Source: Planctomycetota bacterium (GTDB lineage Bacteria > Planctomycetota > UBA1135). Taken from it: 8,047 nucleotides of DNA. The DNA lies in NCBI GenBank assembly GCA_027021325.1, contig JALUUN010000475.1:1-8047 (forward strand), given 5' to 3'. Below the pieces are notes generated by a model, which saw only the letters and a list, made by a program, of their open reading frames with translations, ran no database searches and was not told where the DNA came from. Numbering within the stretch: position 1 is the first letter of the stretch; each line of letters opens with the position of its first letter. Below are positions 1 through 5,325 of the stretch, one piece after another. Made by a program: the position numbers and the translations under genes.

Positions 1-1
1 C

Positions 2-1993
2 GGCTTGTTCGGCAGCCAGATCTACGTGTCCCCGGACTTCGGGGGCAGCTGGAGTCCTCTGCCTCTCACGGCCACGGACAGCCTGCGCGAGCTGGCCGTG
101 GACTCCACCGGCTTCGGCATGCTGGCTCTGACCAGTACCGAGCTGTGGAGGAGTGCGGATGGCGGAACGACCTGGACCCTGGTGCGCTCGGGCATCGTGG
201 TCGGCGAATCCGTGGCGATCGCTCCCAGCGATCCCTCCGTGGCCTACCTCGGGCATCTCAGCGGGGTGGAGCGCAGCGATGACGGAGGACTCACCTGGAC
301 TCCGACTTCGAGTGCCAGCTGGAGCAAGGCGCTCCTCGTGGATCCGACCACCTCCGACGTCGTCTACTCCGGCGGTTCCGGAGGACTCTTCTTCCGCTCG
401 GACGACGGCGGTGTCACCTGGACCTCGGTCGGCAGCGGTTACGGCGGGGGTTCCGTGCAGGATATGAAGTTCGATCCCGCCGATCCCACCTGGAGTACCT
501 TGCTGGTGGGAGGGCTCTTCGGTCTCTGGACCACGCCCGACCGTGGGGCGACCTGGAGCCAGGTCCCGGCGGGCCCGCCGGTTCCCTTGAGCACCGGGGT
601 CAGCGCCCACGCCGACGGCACCTGGTACCTGGCCTCGGAGAACGGCTTCTTCCGCCGGCTTGCCGGCGAGACCGGCATGACCCAGGTCGGCTTCCAGGAA
701 GTCGAGCTCTGGGGCATCGCCATGGTGCGGGAGGGCGGCGAGCGCGTCGCCTGGAACTGGAACGGCGTCTACGCCGCCACTGCGGATGGACTCCTGGAAC
801 CCACGAACTTCTTCTTCGATTTCGGCGCTTCCACGGAGGTCCTTGCGGTGGATCCGGAGCAGATCGACCGCTGGCTGTCGGGAGGAGTGGGCTCCTTCAT
901 CGACAACGCCCAGATCCGGGTCCTGACCGGTGGCGGAGCGCAGTCGGTCATCGTCTACGAGATGCTCGGCGCCGGAACGGTCGTGGATCTCGAGTTCGAT
1001 TCCTTCCTGCCGGATCGCGTTCTCGCGGGCATCGACCCGGCCTCCTTCGGGAGCATGGGGCTTCTGGTCTCCCAGGACGGCGGAGATACCTGGTCCGAGG
1101 TGCCGGCTTCCCTCGGCTTTGCGGTGCGTGCCGTGGCCTGGGATCCTCACGCCTCGGGGCACGCCCTTGCCGCCGGCCCCACGGGTTCGACCCTGGAGAC
1201 CCAGGACGGCGGCCTGACCTGGTCTTCCGGTCCTGCCTTCGGGGCCGGGTCCGACCTGCGTTTCCTGGCTTTCGACCCCTTCGAGCCCGGCGTCCTCTAC
1301 CTCGGGGACGGTGGAGCCGGCCTGCAGCGGAGCGACGACGGCGGGATCTCCTGGACTCCTCTCGGCGTCGCCCTGCACACCCGGAGCCACCTCACCTTCG
1401 GCAACGTCCCCGGTCTGATGTGGGTGAGCGATGCCGCCGGCAACCTCCTGGAGAGCCTGGATGGCGGCTCTACCTGGGCGGTGAAGTGGACCGTTCCCGG
1501 CGGCCTGATCTCCGGCCACGACCTGGACACCGGCGACGGCTCGATCGCCTTCGCCACCCTGGCCTCCAGCGCCTTCGAGATGCTGGACGCCGCTCCCTTC
1601 CTGCAGGTCGGCGAGGGCCTCGCCGGCGATGGCGGCTTCGTGCCGCGCCACTACGGCGCCGATCCCGCCGAGGTCGGCGGCAGCGTGACCCTGGTGGGCG
1701 ACCGGTTCATGCCCGGCATCCTGGCGACCCTCGCGGTGAGCCTGACGCCCGGGGAGCAGCCCTTTGCCGGCGGAACGGCCTGGTTGTCCCAGCCGCTCCT
1801 GACCCAGCTGCAGGCCCAGACCACGGGCACCGCGGGCGTTCCGGGGACCGGCCGGGTGGAGTTCACCCTGCAGGTGCCCGCTCAGTCGGGACTGGTCGGC
1901 CTGCGTGCCTGGTCGCAGATCTTCGGCCAGGATCCCGCCGCCGTGCAGGGCATCTCGATGACGCCGGGCCTGACGACGATCCTGCAGCCCTGA
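2..1993 (+). CDS. Asp-box (BNR/sialidase-like) repeat beta-propeller protein, 5'-truncated
   Basis: The frame is open from base 2, so the gene begins before the window; the first start-like codon (TTG at 5) is probably internal. Counting residues from that TTG (662 aa visible), nine Asp boxes of the form S-x-D-x-G-x-T/S-W are readable at about 8-19, 49-60, 90-100, 131-142, 176-187, 355-366, 398-409, 442-453 and 483-494, for example RSDDGGLTW and RSDDGGVTW. Asp boxes cap blades of six- to eight-bladed beta-propellers in sialidases, VPS10/sortilin and plant Ycf48-type proteins, and do not by themselves show enzymatic activity. Residues 200-350 carry few boxes, which fits the seam between two propellers. 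The last ~120 residues (541-662) form a separate Gly/Pro/Thr-rich, probably beta-sandwich domain (GGSVTLVGDRF, FTLQVPAQSGL). It resembles C-terminal domains of secreted proteins from planctomycete-like bacteria, but I cannot name it. No membrane segment is visible. Secretion is expected, but the signal peptide would lie outside the window. Catalytic sialidase residues are not evident, so substrate and role are unknown. Confidence 0.85.
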   Translation, partial: GLFGSQIYVSPDFGGSWSPLPLTATDSLRELAVDSTGFGMLALTSTELWRSADGGTTWTLVRSGIVVGESVAIAPSDPSVAYLGHLSGVERSDDGGLTWTPTSSASWSKALLVDPTTSDVVYSGGSGGLFFRSDDGGVTWTSVGSGYGGGSVQDMKFDPADPTWSTLLVGGLFGLWTTPDRGATWSQVPAGPPVPLSTGVSAHADGTWYLASENGFFRRLAGETGMTQVGFQEVELWGIAMVREGGERVAWNWNGVYAATADGLLEPTNFFFDFGASTEVLAVDPEQIDRWLSGGVGSFIDNAQIRVLTGGGAQSVIVYEMLGAGTVVDLEFDSFLPDRVLAGIDPASFGSMGLLVSQDGGDTWSEVPASLGFAVRAVAWDPHASGHALAAGPTGSTLETQDGGLTWSSGPAFGAGSDLRFLAFDPFEPGVLYLGDGGAGLQRSDDGGISWTPLGVALHTRSHLTFGNVPGLMWVSDAAGNLLESLDGGSTWAVKWTVPGGLISGHDLDTGDGSIAFATLASSAFEMLDAAPFLQVGEGLAGDGGFVPRHYGADPAEVGGSVTLVGDRFMPGILATLAVSLTPGEQPFAGGTAWLSQPLLTQLQAQTTGTAGVPGTGRVEFTLQVPAQSGLVGLRAWSQIFGQDPAAVQGISMTPGLTTILQP

Positions 1994-2007
1994 GCCGGAC
2001 CTTCTCC

Positions 2008-2036
2008 GGGGCGGGCCCCCCGCCCGCCCTGGGGGG
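2008..2036 (+). terminator. GC-rich hairpin after the Asp-box gene (putative terminator)
   Basis: Starting 14 bases after the TGA stop, GGGGCGGGC (2008-2016) pairs with GCCCGCCCT (2022-2030) around a CCCCC loop: nine pairs, the outermost a G-T wobble. A competing pairing is possible between the C-run 2016-2021 and the G-run 2031-2036. No T-tract follows, so a classical intrinsic terminator is not proven; in a genome this GC-rich, a stem alone may pause polymerase or block 3' exonucleases. Confidence 0.45.
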
Positions 2037-2041
2037 ACGGC

Positions 2042-2047
2042 TACCCT
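2042..2047 (+). promoter_or_regulatory. Weak -10-like element (TACCCT) upstream of the MDR gene
   Basis: TACCCT fits the TAnnnT pattern of a -10 box and lies in the only non-coding gap before the MDR gene, 43 bases ahead of its ATG. No convincing -35 box is visible 16-18 bases upstream, where the sequence is almost all C and G. Transcription might instead read through from the Asp-box gene. Confidence 0.25.
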
Positions 2048-2087
2048 GGCGCCGGGTGACGGTTTCCTCGAGACCGCGCCCGGCGCC
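2048..2087 (+). promoter_or_regulatory. Long hairpin abutting the MDR gene start codon
   Basis: GGCGCCGGG (2048-2056) is the exact reverse complement of CCCGGCGCC (2079-2087). The pairing continues inward: 2057-2058 with 2077-2078, a single unpaired A at 2059, then 2060-2065 with 2071-2076, closing on a five-base loop CCTCG (2066-2070). That makes about 17 pairs, including two G-T wobbles, with one bulge. The stem ends three bases before the ATG at 2091, and no Shine-Dalgarno sequence is seen between. If transcribed, it would hold the ribosome-binding region in structure, so translational control is possible. A DNA operator is an alternative. Confidence 0.4.
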
Positions 2088-2090
2088 GCC

Positions 2091-3143
2091 ATGCAGGAGA
2101 TCTGGATTCCTCGGATCGGGCCGCCGGAGGTCCTGGAGCTCCGCGAAGCCCCCGATCCCGAACCCGGACCGGGCGAGATCCGGGTCCGAGTCCAGGCAGC
2201 GGGGGTGAACTTCGCCGACCTCCTGGCCCGCATGGGGCTCTACCCCGACGCCCCAAAGCTGCCGGCGGTGATCGGCTACGAGGTCGCCGGGGTGGTGGAC
2301 GCCCTGGGCTCCGGTGTCGCGGAGCCCTCGCCCGGGACGCCGGTCGTCTGCCTCACCCGGTTCGGCGGCTACCGGAGCCGGGTGGTGGTCCCTGCGGCCC
2401 AGGCCGCAGTGCGGCCCGCCGGTCTGGACGCTGCCCACGCCGCCGCCATCCCGGTCAACGGTCTCACCGCCTGGATGATCCTCTACGAGATGGGGCGCCT
2501 GCGCGAGGGCGACCGCGTCCTCGTCCACTCCGCGGGGGGTGGCGTCGGCCTCGCCGCGCTGGATCTGATCCGGGCCCGCGGAGCCGTGGCCGAGGGGCTG
2601 GCCGGCGCCACGAAGCACGCCTGGCTCCGGGAGCGCGGCTACGCTTTCCTCGCCGACTCCCGCCGCGAGGACTGGGACGCCGCCTTCCGCGGCCGCCCGC
2701 CCTTCGACCTGATCCTCGACGCCAGCGGCGGCCGTTCCTGGAGCCGGAGCCTGCGTCTCCTGCGCCCGGGCGGGCGGCTGGCGGTCTTCGGCTTCAGCGC
2801 CAACGCCGCCGGCCGCCGGCGCAGCCTCCTGCGCGCCCTGCGCAACCTCGTCTTCGGGATCTCCCTGCGCGATTTCCATCCCATCACCCTGATGAACCGC
2901 AACCGGGGCGTGCTGGGCGTCAACCTCGGCCGCCTGTGGGGCGAAGGCCAGCGGGTCGCTGGCTGGCTCGGGGAGCTCCTCGGGATGGCGGCGGCGGGCA
3001 GCTTGCGGCCCGTGGTCCACGCGCGCGTCCCTTTCTCCCGGGCCGCCGAGGCGCACCGGATCCTTCACGACCGGGAGAACCTGGGCAAGGTGGTCCTGGT
3101 GCCCGATGAAGAGACGGGAGACGGCGGGGAGTCCGCAGCCTAG
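2091..3143 (+). CDS. MDR-superfamily quinone oxidoreductase / VAT-1-like NADPH-dependent reductase
   Basis: A complete 350-aa protein of the medium-chain dehydrogenase/reductase superfamily. The N-terminal GroES-like domain (about 1-125) carries the family signature AGVNFAD (37-43) and GYEVAG (62-67). The Rossmann domain holds the nucleotide-binding glycine motif HSAGGGVGLAA (146-156), followed by LDASGG (209-214) and RPGGRLAVFGFSA (225-237). The C-terminal part returns to the catalytic domain, with AHRILHDRENLGKVVL (321-336). The cysteine set and catalytic-zinc ligands of true alcohol dehydrogenases are absent, which places it with zinc-independent quinone oxidoreductases (QOR/zeta-crystallin) and, from the insertion around 240-285 (RSLLRALRN...LMNRNRGVLGVNLG), most likely the VAT-1-like branch. 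These enzymes reduce quinones or enones with NADPH in the cytosol; the physiological substrate is not predictable. The ATG at 2091 fits the start of conserved homology but has no Shine-Dalgarno sequence. It is convergent with, and overlaps the stop of, the leftward operon. Confidence 0.9.
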   Translation: MQEIWIPRIGPPEVLELREAPDPEPGPGEIRVRVQAAGVNFADLLARMGLYPDAPKLPAVIGYEVAGVVDALGSGVAEPSPGTPVVCLTRFGGYRSRVVVPAAQAAVRPAGLDAAHAAAIPVNGLTAWMILYEMGRLREGDRVLVHSAGGGVGLAALDLIRARGAVAEGLAGATKHAWLRERGYAFLADSRREDWDAAFRGRPPFDLILDASGGRSWSRSLRLLRPGGRLAVFGFSANAAGRRRSLLRALRNLVFGISLRDFHPITLMNRNRGVLGVNLGRLWGEGQRVAGWLGELLGMAAAGSLRPVVHARVPFSRAAEAHRILHDRENLGKVVLVPDEETGDGGESAA

Positions 3144-3862
3144 CCCGGAGCGCCCGTCTCCCGGAGCCGCCGCAGCTGCTCCAGCAGGATGCGGGCGGCC
3201 TCGTCGAAGATCCCCTCGTCCCAGACGGCGTCGTCGTGGTCCAGGACGAAGGTCGCGCGGTAGGGGGTGCCCTCGGCGGCCCGGATCCGCCCGACGACGG
3301 CCTCGGCCTCGTGCAGGCGGTGGCGATGGCGCCGGCCGATGAGGTCGAGGTAGTTCCGGTAGTGCAGGGCCTCGTCGGCGATGATCCGTCCCACGACCGC
3401 ACGGTAGCCCGGCCCCAGGAGGCCGTAGACCGGCAGGCTCTTCCGGTAGGCGCGGACCGTCGCCAGCTCGTCGTAGCAGCCCAGGCAGGCGATGGCGAAC
3501 TCGTCTTCGAAGAGGTGGGCGATCGGGCCGAAGTCCGGCCGCCTCGCCTCCAGGCGCGCCTCGACCTCGCCGTCCCAGCCGAAGGCCGCCGTCCAGGCGG
3601 CGCGGATCCAGGCGTGGTGCCGGTCCTCGTCCTCGCGCCAGGCCTCGTGGACCTCCCAGAACTCCGGCGTGAAGGTCCGGTCGAGACCCTCGATCCACGC
3701 CGAGTAGAAGCGGGCGTCGTACTCGGAGGCGAGGTCGTCCCAGAGGATCGTGCGCAGCCCCTGGCGCGCGGCGGGAGAGAGGGCGAGAGCACGGCGGCCG
3801 GCCTCCTCCGTCCAGCCGAAGCCGGGGCGGCCGGCGCGTACTCGGGCGGCCGGGGCCTTCAT
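3140..3862 (-). CDS. Small acyl-ACP desaturase-like / ferritin-like diiron protein
   Basis: A 240-aa protein read from the ATG at 3862, chosen because it overlaps the rpe stop as ATGA and has a purine-rich ribosome-binding sequence upstream; an in-frame extension to 4294 would run deep into rpe and is antisense-type sequence. Two ExxH motifs stand out, E79-D-R-H82 and E164-A-L-H167, with E132 in DELATVRAYRK between them. The spacings E79 to E132 (53) and E132 to E164 (32) closely match those I know for plant stearoyl-ACP desaturase (E143/H146, E196, E229/H232: 53 and 33). The first ligand would be in the 42-47 region (D42, D43 or E47), which I cannot fix. The fold should therefore be a four-helix bundle holding two irons, as in acyl-ACP desaturases. 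At 240 aa it is clearly shorter than typical family members (over 300), and no signal peptide or membrane helix is visible. O2-dependent desaturation of acyl-ACP in the cytosol is a reasonable guess; a distinct ferritin-like oxidase or hydroxylase is possible. Confidence 0.7.
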   Translation of the reverse strand: MKAPAARVRAGRPGFGWTEEAGRRALALSPAARQGLRTILWDDLASEYDARFYSAWIEGLDRTFTPEFWEVHEAWREDEDRHHAWIRAAWTAAFGWDGEVEARLEARRPDFGPIAHLFEDEFAIACLGCYDELATVRAYRKSLPVYGLLGPGYRAVVGRIIADEALHYRNYLDLIGRRHRHRLHEAEAVVGRIRAAEGTPYRATFVLDHDDAVWDEGIFDEAARILLEQLRRLRETGAPG

Positions 3863-4521
3863 CGGGCCGGCGCCCCCTCCTGGCGCAGGCCCTGGATGGC
3901 CGCCTCCATGTCGGCGGCGCCGAAGAGGTAGCTGCCCGAGACGAGGACGTTGCATCCGGCCTCCAGGCAGGCCCGGGCGGTGGTGTCGCGGATGCCGCCG
4001 TCCATCTCCAAGTCGCCGTCGAAGCCCCACTCGCGCAACTGCCGGACCTTGGGCAGGACCTCGGGCAGGAAGGCCTGGCCGCCGAAGCCGGCGTAGACCG
4101 ACATGACCAGGACCAGGTCGATGCGGTCCAGATACGGCCGCAGAGGCTCGACGCCCTGGTCCGGATTGACGGCGACGCCGATCCGGCAGCCGGTGCTGCG
4201 GAAGGTCTCGAGGGCGGCCTCGAAGTCCTCCCGCGCGGCCTCGTAGTGGAAGCTCAGGATGTCGGCCCCGGCCTCGGCGAAGCGCCCGGCCCATTCCGCC
4301 GGCCGCTCGATCATCAGGTGGACGTCCAGGGGCAGCGTGGCGCGGCGCCGGATCGCCTGGACCACCACCGGGCCCAGGGTCAGGTTGGGCACGAAGTGCC
4401 CGTCCATGACGTCCACATGGTGCCAGTCGGCCCCGGCTGCCTCGGCCCGGGCCAGCTCCCCGGCCAGGTCACCGAAGTCGCAGGAGAGCAGGGAAGGGGC
4501 GATCCGCGTCTCCAGAGCCAT
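3859..4521 (-). CDS. rpe: Ribulose-phosphate 3-epimerase
   Basis: A complete 220-aa protein, the usual length for this family. It interconverts D-ribulose 5-phosphate and D-xylulose 5-phosphate in the pentose phosphate pathway or Calvin cycle, in the cytosol. The (beta/alpha)8-barrel signatures are present in order: APSLLSCDF (8-16, substrate Ser10), HVDVMDGHFVPNLTLGP (35-51, metal ligands His35 and Asp37), DVHLM (66-70, metal His68), the glycine-rich loop MSVYAGFGGQAF (140-151), MDGGI (173-177, with metal/catalytic Asp174) and the phosphate-binding GSYLF (196-200). Two changes from the common consensus are visible: the usual SVNPGFGGQ is SVYAGFGGQ, and IEVDGGI is LEMDGGI. All expected metal ligands remain, so activity should be intact. 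The ATG at 4521 has no Shine-Dalgarno sequence but lies 9 bases from a TAGAAT -10 box, suggesting a leaderless transcript. It is first in an operon with the diiron protein downstream (4-base overlap). Confidence 0.96.
   Translation of the reverse strand: MALETRIAPSLLSCDFGDLAGELARAEAAGADWHHVDVMDGHFVPNLTLGPVVVQAIRRRATLPLDVHLMIERPAEWAGRFAEAGADILSFHYEAAREDFEAALETFRSTGCRIGVAVNPDQGVEPLRPYLDRIDLVLVMSVYAGFGGQAFLPEVLPKVRQLREWGFDGDLEMDGGIRDTTARACLEAGCNVLVSGSYLFGAADMEAAIQGLRQEGAPAR
3873..3881 (-). promoter_or_regulatory. Shine-Dalgarno sequence for the diiron protein, inside the rpe 3' end
   Basis: Read leftward, AGGAGGGGG lies within the last codons of rpe and ends 10 bases before the ATG at 3862 (the AGGAGG core is 13 bases away). 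It is the clearest ribosome-binding site in the window and supports the 3862 start and coupled translation through the ATGA overlap. Confidence 0.6.
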
Positions 4522-4530
4522 GGGAAGCGG

Positions 4531-4536
4531 ATTCTA
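4531..4536 (-). promoter_or_regulatory. -10 box (TAGAAT) for rpe, leaderless spacing
   Basis: Reading leftward, TAGAAT differs from consensus TATAAT at one base. Nine bases separate it from the rpe ATG, so transcription would begin at or within a few bases of the start codon. No clear -35 box is seen. This TAnnnT-to-start distance is the recognised arrangement for leaderless bacterial genes, and it agrees with the absence of a Shine-Dalgarno sequence before rpe. Confidence 0.55.
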
Positions 4537-4564
4537 GCAGCGGCCTCTTCCGCCCTCGCGGGAC

Positions 4565-4570
4565 TAGAAT
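4565..4570 (+). promoter_or_regulatory. -10 box (TAGAAT) for the small membrane protein
   Basis: The mirror-image copy of the rpe -10 box, reading rightward. Transcription would begin near 4577, giving a leader of about 38 bases before the ATG at 4615. No clear -35 box is visible 16-18 bases upstream, so an activator or an extended -10 may be needed. Confidence 0.5.
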
Positions 4571-4614
4571 CCGCGGGGAGGACCGCTCCTTCCCCCGGCC
4601 CGAGGCCTTCCGCC

Positions 4615-4995
4615 ATGTCCACGACCCTCTTGCTCCTCCTCCAGGAAGCGGGGCAGAACGCTGCTTCCCGAAGCTCCTCGCCGATCGTCGCCTGGATCCA
4701 GGATTCCTTCGAGGAGTCGCCCTTTCTGACGGTTCTGGCCGGCCTGGCGGTCCTGGCGGTCCTGCTCTGGCTCCTGCGGAGCGCCATCAAGATCTTCATC
4801 GGCGTGGTGCTCCTGGCCGCCATCGCCCTCCTCGCCTCCTTCTTCCTCCAGGGCGAGGAGGAGACGAACGACCTCATCCGCGAGGGCATGGAGAAGGCCG
4901 GGGAGAAGGTGGAGGAGATGAAGGACCGGGGCCTCATCCAGTTCGCCCAGGAGCCGGAGACCGGGGGGGCCGGGGCGGGCGGGGACGGCCGCTAG
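4615..4995 (+). CDS. Small integral membrane protein with two helices and a charged amphipathic tail
   Basis: A 126-aa protein I do not recognise. The ATG at 4615 is preceded by a weak GAGG (4602-4605) at proper spacing; longer in-frame extensions upstream overlap rpe in antisense and are rejected. Residues 1-35 are a short N-terminal region with a leucine run (TLLLLLQ). Two hydrophobic segments follow at about 37-54 and 58-78, separated by a short basic link (RSAIK), which predicts a hairpin in the inner membrane. Residues 80-106 are highly charged (QGEEETNDLIREGMEKAGEKVEEM begins here) and should form an amphipathic or coiled-coil helix; the end is Gly-rich and flexible. It is divergently transcribed from rpe and probably monocistronic. 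No catalytic motif is visible; a scaffold, chaperone-like or stress-type membrane protein is possible, but function is unknown. Confidence 0.7.
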   Translation: MSTTLLLLLQEAGQNAASRSSSPIVAWIQDSFEESPFLTVLAGLAVLAVLLWLLRSAIKIFIGVVLLAAIALLASFFLQGEEETNDLIREGMEKAGEKVEEMKDRGLIQFAQEPETGGAGAGGDGR

Positions 4996-5062
4996 CGGCA
5001 TCGCTCCGCGGGGTGGCGGGGCGGGCCGGGACAGGTTTTTTTCGCCTTCGGCCCCGGTTCTC

Positions 5063-5080
5063 CTACGCACCCCTGCGTAG
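5063..5080. repeat. Perfect 7-bp stem with CCCC loop
   Basis: CTACGCA (5063-5069) and TGCGTAG (5074-5080) are exact reverse complements around a four-C loop. It sits 68 bases past the membrane-protein stop and 245 before the cytochrome start. It has A/T content unusual for its surroundings and no following T-run, so a regulator-binding palindrome and an RNA hairpin are both possible. Confidence 0.4.
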
Positions 5081-5136
5081 AGGCGGCGTTCCCAAGTTCC
5101 GCCGCGAACAGATGTTGGGATCGGGCCGGCCGGCGG

Positions 5137-5212
5137 TTCCCGGAATCCACGGAAAGGGGCCTGCCACAAGGACTTGGCGGGGAAGCCTTCGGGACTGCGG
5201 AAAGCCCGGGAA
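5137..5212 (+). other. Possible structured RNA leader upstream of the cytochrome gene
   Basis: Nested pairings: TTCCCGG (5137-5143) with CCGGGAA (5206-5212), AAGG (5154-5157) with CCTT (5186-5189), and CTGCCA (5161-5166) with TGGCGG (5175-5180), leaving an A/G-rich joining strand at 5190-5205. The closed multi-stem layout with purine-rich junctions is reminiscent of a riboswitch or small RNA, but no known consensus is satisfied, and GC-rich DNA gives chance stems readily. Confidence 0.2.
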
Positions 5213-5217
5213 TGCGG

Positions 5218-5223
5218 TAGATT
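5218..5223 (+). promoter_or_regulatory. Candidate -10 box (TAGATT) for the cytochrome gene
   Basis: TAGATT fits TAnnnT and resembles the TAGAAT boxes of the rpe region, with a similar flank (GCGGTAGATTCTGG). It would start transcription near 5230, giving a leader of about 95 bases. No clear -35 box is visible. Confidence 0.35.
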
Positions 5224-5325
5224 CTGGGAGCGCCGCCGTGGCGCCGGCCGTCCCGTCCCCCCAGGTCCTCCCGACCTCCGGGCGGTCGTCATCCCCCGAC
5301 CTCTCGAAACCCGTAATCCCCCCCC

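Larger units (their letters stand above)
4527..4574. repeat. Perfect 11-bp inverted repeat in the divergent promoter region
   Basis: GCGGATTCTAG (4527-4537) is exactly reverse-complemented by CTAGAATCCGC (4564-4574), with 26 bases between. Each arm contains one of the two outward-facing TAGAAT boxes, so the repeat may simply be two copies of the same extended promoter (CTAGAATCCGC) or a paired regulator site that coordinates both directions. Confidence 0.6.
4996..5325. other. 330-base non-coding region with several possible RNA or DNA stems
   Basis: No supported gene: the rightward ORF starting at 5013 runs out of frame into the cytochrome gene and looks like chance. Visible structure includes a 12-bp palindrome GCCGCTAGCGGC (4988-4999) over the preceding stop codon, a seven-T run (5036-5042) without a good adjacent stem, a perfect stem CTACGCA/TGCGTAG (5063-5080), a bulged stem CCCAAGTTC/GAAC...TTGGG (5091-5119), a nested set of pairings at 5137-5212, a -10-like TAGATT (5218-5223), a small hairpin AGGTC/GACCT (5263-5277), a nine-base direct repeat CCCGACCTC (5270-5278 and 5295-5303), and an eight-C run touching the next start codon. 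Confidence 0.6.

Noticed and set aside
1863..3698. A 611-codon minus-strand open frame across the MDR gene and part of the diiron gene
   Set aside because: Arg/Pro/Gly/Ala-rich translation without motifs; it overlaps well-supported genes in other frames.
3236..3931. A 231-codon plus-strand open frame antisense to the diiron protein
   Set aside because: No recognisable motif; the opposite strand shows the spaced diiron ligands and the ATGA link to rpe.
3863..4294. N-terminal extension of the diiron protein into rpe
   Set aside because: The extension is Arg/Gly/Pro-rich out-of-frame rpe sequence; the ATG at 3862 with AGGAGGGGG upstream fits better.
4527..4574. Inverted repeat as a transcription terminator
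   Set aside because: It lies between divergent start codons, has a 26-base spacer and no T-run; a promoter or operator explanation fits better.
5013..5042. Intrinsic terminator at the seven-T run after the membrane protein
   Set aside because: I found no convincing GC stem directly before the T-run; the nearby palindrome GCCGCTAGCGGC lies about 37 bases upstream.
5137..5212. Cobalamin or GEMM riboswitch assigned by name
   Set aside because: The near-invariant core words (for example GCCACTG for cobalamin and ACGCAAAGC for GEMM) are not matched; kept only as an unnamed possible structure.
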